Source of the DNA: Rhizobium sp. L43
GTDB taxonomy: Bacteria > Pseudomonadota > Alphaproteobacteria > Rhizobiales > Rhizobiaceae
NCBI RefSeq assembly: GCF_002531725.1
Contig: NZ_NWSQ01000038.1
Coordinates: 1-46,797 of the forward strand
DNA: 46,797 nt
Reading direction: 5' to 3'
Part shown: positions 44,176 to 46,797 of the stretch, in pieces
Position numbering within the stretch: position 1 is the first letter of the stretch
Layout of the letters: every line of letters starts with the position of its first letter
Notes under the pieces: model-generated
Told to the model about the DNA's origin: nothing
The model's database searches: none
The model's input: the letters and a program-made list of their open reading frames with translations, nothing else
Program-made: the position numbers and the translations under genes

Positions 44176-45456
44176 TTACCTGTCGGGTGGCTGATCTGAC
44201 CGGCGCGCGCCAGGCGCCGTCAAATGAGAAAATTGCGATACCGGGCGGCGTCCGCACCAGATCACCGGCATCTCCTCGAACCCGCCGGTGATGATCTCCT
44301 TGCGCAACTTCAGTTCTTCGGGCGCCACGGCCAGGCGCAACGCGGGAAAGCGCTGGAAGATCGAACCGAATACGGCCTTCAGTTCCAGCCTGGCCAGCGC
44401 CGCCCCGATGCAATTGTGCTGCCCGTAGGAGAACGCCAGGTGGGGATTTGCGTCGCGTCCGATGTCGAAGACTTCCGGGTCTTTGAAATGGCGCGGATCA
44501 AACGAGGTCGCCGGCAGGCCGACCAGTACTTTGCTCTCCGCGGGTATATGCACGCCTGCGATGGTCACGTCGGTCCGGGGATAGCGCATGATGCCGTCCC
44601 AGCCCGCACCAGGCGAATACATGCGCAGTATCTCCTCCACCGCCTTGTCCACCAGGGACGGATCGCGGACCAGGCGTTCGCGCTGTTGCGGATGGCGAAA
44701 CATGGCCAGCAGGCCGAATTCGATCTGCGCAACGGTGCTCTCGTGCCCCGCCACCAGCACGCCCGCCGCGAGGCCGATCGCCTCTTCCTCGGTCGCTTTG
44801 CCCTGGTCGACCGCGGCGAGCAGATCCGTCAGCAGGTTATCGCCCGGCTCCTGTCGCTTGCCCCGTATTTTGCCGTGAATGTAGGCGCGGAGCTCTTCCC
44901 AGGCCAGGCCCGACGCGCTGCGCGGGCCGCTTTCATGCTGGTGCGTCATCACCTCGTCGGAGAGTCCTGCGAAAAAGGCGTGTTCCTCGAAGGGCACGCC
45001 CATCAGCGCGCTGATTACCTTGGCCGGAAGCGGAAAGGAGACATGGCGTCGCAAGTCTGCGGGCTGGGGCTGAACCGCCAGCGTATCGAACAACTGCACA
45101 GTGATCGCCTCGACCTGCTGCGTAAGCAGCTTCACCCTGCTGTTGCTGAAGGCCGGCGCCACGATCGTGCGTAACCGAGCATGCTCGTCCCCTTCGTGCG
45201 AGACCAGCCATCCCGGCGAACCGAGAATGACCGAATCCGGGGTGAAATCCGTCGGAGGCATTCCCGCGGGCCGGAATGCCGCGTCAGACAGCACCGCCTT
45301 GGCCTCGTCATAGCCTGTCACCCACCAGCATTCGTGCCCGGACGGAAGGCGCACGCGGTGGATCGGACCTTTGGCACGTAGCGCCAACATCTCGGGCGAG
45401 GGCTCGATGTGATCGACCCGCCACATCGGCAGCGCCGGCAAGGATTGTTCGGACAT
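44176..45456 (-). CDS. cyp112: CYP112, GA 20-oxidising P450
   Basis: 426-aa P450, first intact gene of the GA operon. In the characterised pathway CYP112 oxidises C-20 of GA12 through to loss of that carbon, giving GA9. Motifs: AGHEST in the I-helix (236-241), EEILR (274-278), heme loop FSYGQHNCIG with Cys 349. The start at 45456 has a modest GAGAG site upstream. It is preceded within 70 nt by the cyp115 remnant. Naming follows synteny with rhizobial GA operons. Confidence 0.93.
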   Translation of the reverse strand: MSEQSLPALPMWRVDHIEPSPEMLALRAKGPIHRVRLPSGHECWWVTGYDEAKAVLSDAAFRPAGMPPTDFTPDSVILGSPGWLVSHEGDEHARLRTIVAPAFSNSRVKLLTQQVEAITVQLFDTLAVQPQPADLRRHVSFPLPAKVISALMGVPFEEHAFFAGLSDEVMTHQHESGPRSASGLAWEELRAYIHGKIRGKRQEPGDNLLTDLLAAVDQGKATEEEAIGLAAGVLVAGHESTVAQIEFGLLAMFRHPQQRERLVRDPSLVDKAVEEILRMYSPGAGWDGIMRYPRTDVTIAGVHIPAESKVLVGLPATSFDPRHFKDPEVFDIGRDANPHLAFSYGQHNCIGAALARLELKAVFGSIFQRFPALRLAVAPEELKLRKEIITGGFEEMPVIWCGRRPVSQFSHLTAPGARRSDQPPDR

Positions 45457-45524
45457 GGTGACGCTTTACTCTCTGAGCCTGGAAGGGGCGGAAGATGATG
45501 GGCAGACTGCGGGCAGCAAATGAG

Positions 45525-45770
45525 CTAAGACAGCGCGTAGACGACGTCCTCTGCGGCGATTACCAGCGCCAGATCCTCCGACCGCACGAACGGCGGGGGG
45601 AAGGCACTTCCCAATTCCGGGCGCGCCAGCGCAGCGCCCAGGCACAGATACAGCCCTTAGCCGAGCGGCAGGTGCGGGTTGTGCAGCCGGTTGAAATCGA
45701 ACATGTCGGTATCGCCATAGGTCGCCCGACCGTAGGAATTGGCGCAGCAGGTTCGACCGCACCCACCTAC
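45525..45770 (-). pseudogene. cyp115: cyp115 remnant (GA 3-oxidase P450, C-terminal part)
   Basis: About 80 codons in one frame: CANSYGRATYGDTDMFDFNR, then NPHLPLG, an in-frame TAA at the place of the conserved aromatic, and GLYLCLGAALARPELGSAFP with the heme Cys, ending near VIAAEDVVYALS. This is the C-terminal quarter of a P450, from the region after the K-helix to the end. Its position directly before cyp112 is that of cyp115, whose product turns GA9 into GA4. The N-terminal three quarters are absent. Similar partial cyp115 copies are known from other rhizobia. Confidence 0.75.
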
Positions 45771-46639
45771 CGACCCGTCCGCAAACATAACTTCCAGACC
45801 AGTCCCACACCCCCGGCTTCCCTCCTGGCTCAAGGTCTGCCGCTTTGGCTGTACCGCCCGCGACGTGGGCGATCGTTGTGGCTCGCAAATGAAGAACTCT
45901 AGATCGCATCCAACACTCCTGAGATTTTCCCGGTCACAACGGAGCCACTATCATTGCCACAGCAAACCATCGGGACCTCACGAGACGCGAACAGCGACGC
46001 ACCGCCCGAAGACCATCGCGCTGCGATTGGCGACATACCGTGACCAGAGCAAATCGCGTGCCGGGGTGAATTCGTGGGCTCAGCAGGCATTTCGTAGCAG
46101 CGCGTAGTGTCAAGCTCCCGCCATTCAGTCTCAATGCCGACAACCGCTGAGTACATGTCTGACAAAAGCCTGCTCTAACGCCGGTCTGCGTCCGATAGTC
46201 GGCGACCTGCATTGGGATGTCCCCGCGGCGGGCTTTCGTGCAACAATCCGCGCCATCTTCGACGTCGAAGTTGCCCCGCCAGTTTTCGTCCGATGGGCGG
46301 GAACGTCGTCGACTGCGCCGAGGCCGCCGCGTTAAAAGCGCCGGCCCTGGGCAAATCTCACTGGACCCGCCTCGACTCACCGTCCGGAACACTGCAATAA
46401 AGTTTGCGGAGCTTATTTCCGCCAAATGCAAGTTGCGAACTTGCAGTCATCTCGTTTTGACGTTGTTCTCAATGTTTCCACCCCCGCGCTTACCGAGACG
46501 GTCGAGCTTCTCGATCGGCGTAGGTCCAAAAGGCAAACGGGAAACGCTCAAATTTTCGAGGCATGTTCTCTTCCGGAAACATGTCATCTAATCAGAAGCG
46601 GCGGTCGGCAACAGTCGCCTTAGTCGGAGGTGCTTTCTA
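45771..46639. other. Intergenic region upstream of the GA operon
   Basis: No gene with a recognisable domain was found in about 870 bp. No clear sigma-54 promoter, NifA site or nod box facing the GA operon was seen. A perfect dyad lies at 46427-46445. Confidence 0.4.
46427..46445. repeat. Perfect 19-bp dyad
   Basis: TGCAAGTTGCGAACTTGCA: two 8-base arms around GCG, without mismatch. Its size and form fit an operator for a dimeric regulator. No gene boundary with a known function lies close by; the GA operon is about 1 kb away. Confidence 0.4.
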
Positions 46640-46797
46640 AACCAGACGATGCCCCCAGAAGCCTCCTGCTTGACGATTTCGATCGTCCAGTCACCATGGC
46701 CGCACATTGCTCGCCTCAACTAATCTTCTTGCCTGCATCATAGCCGGATATTCCGCCGCTTTCCGTGGTCTTGACGCTTTGGCTGTCGATAATCCCT
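46640..46797 (-). mobile_element. IS5-family transposase fragment at the window edge
   Basis: From the right edge the minus strand reads GIIDSQSVKTTESGG followed by GYDAGKKI, the conserved core of a large group of IS5-type transposases (DSQSVKTTE-GG-RGYDAGKK, with the catalytic Asp). It then hits a stop; a second frame has GDWTIEIVK followed by QEASGG and WFRKHL, resembling the later part of the same protein (GWTLEIVRR). The middle portion is missing. The N-terminus would lie beyond 46797. Confidence 0.72.

Noticed and set aside
45457..46150. A sigma-54 promoter or NifA site for the GA operon
   Set aside because: Candidates such as the one near 45953 have wrong spacing or lack GC at -12, and no TGT-N10-ACA site was found. 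The operon promoter remains unidentified.
1..46797. CRISPR arrays, tRNA or rRNA genes
   Set aside because: No regularly spaced direct repeats and no tRNA- or rRNA-like sequence were noticed on either strand by reading; no covariance search could be run.

Overview
The window looks like part of a rhizobial symbiotic plasmid or island. It combines nif/fix genes, a complete 47-bp nod box, NifA and sigma-54 sites, an FnrN-type regulator and a bacterial gibberellin (GA) operon. The set prxS-rpoN2-iscN-nifU-nifS-nifW, fixABCX-nifA-nifB-fdxN-nifZ-nifT and fnrN is what is known from Rhizobium etli-type bean symbionts. The P450/SDR/luciferase-like block recalls the y4vG-y4vJ region of Sinorhizobium fredii NGR234. 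Genus and strain are inferred from gene content only.

Layout. (1) 1-2257: mostly decayed or unassigned DNA, but with a small minus-strand pair, a 51-aa peptide overlapping a 90-aa RRE/PqqD-like protein, that resembles the start of a RiPP locus. (2) 2258-7926, minus strand: cytochrome P450, ferredoxin, SnoaL-like protein, tandem SDR (frameshifted) and luciferase-like monooxygenase, behind a NifA site and a near-consensus sigma-54 promoter. (3) 8371-9234: fnrN with two FNR boxes 32 bp apart, followed by a cobB remnant. (4) 9728-25120, plus strand: nitrogen-fixation core, with NifA/sigma-54 promoters before prxS-rpoN2, iscN-(nifU)-nifS-(nifV)-nifW, fixABCX(-nifA) and nifB-fdxN-nifZ-nifT-SIR2. 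nifU is badly decayed and only a stump of nifV remains. (5) 25449-33315, minus strand: a class III aminotransferase, a LuxR-family regulator without a visible luxI, an IS66 remnant, a nod-box-controlled APS kinase plus HisC-like aminotransferase, and two paralogous XRE regulators. (6) 34867-45770: GA biosynthesis. A free-standing GGPP synthase gene lies on the plus strand and converges on the minus-strand operon cyp112 - cyp114/ferredoxin/SDR - cyp117 - (ggps remnant) - cps - ks - idi, preceded by a cyp115 remnant. (7) 45771-46797: unassigned sequence and an IS5-family transposase fragment at the edge.

How the parts work together. FnrN senses low oxygen. NifA with RpoN2 switches on nitrogenase assembly (NifB, NifS, IscN, FdxN, NifZ, NifT, NifW), electron supply (FixABCX), antioxidant defence (PrxS) and probably the P450 block. 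The nod box ties the APS kinase/HisC-like pair to plant flavonoids. The GA operon makes ent-kaurene from GGPP (CPS, KS), then oxidises it (CYP117, CYP114 with ferredoxin, SDR, CYP112). With the operon's own ggps gutted, GGPP must come from the separate gene. With cyp115 dead, the expected end product is GA9 rather than GA4. The window shows much gene decay (nifU, nifV, cobB, ggps, cyp115, IS66, IS5), as is usual for symbiotic replicons.
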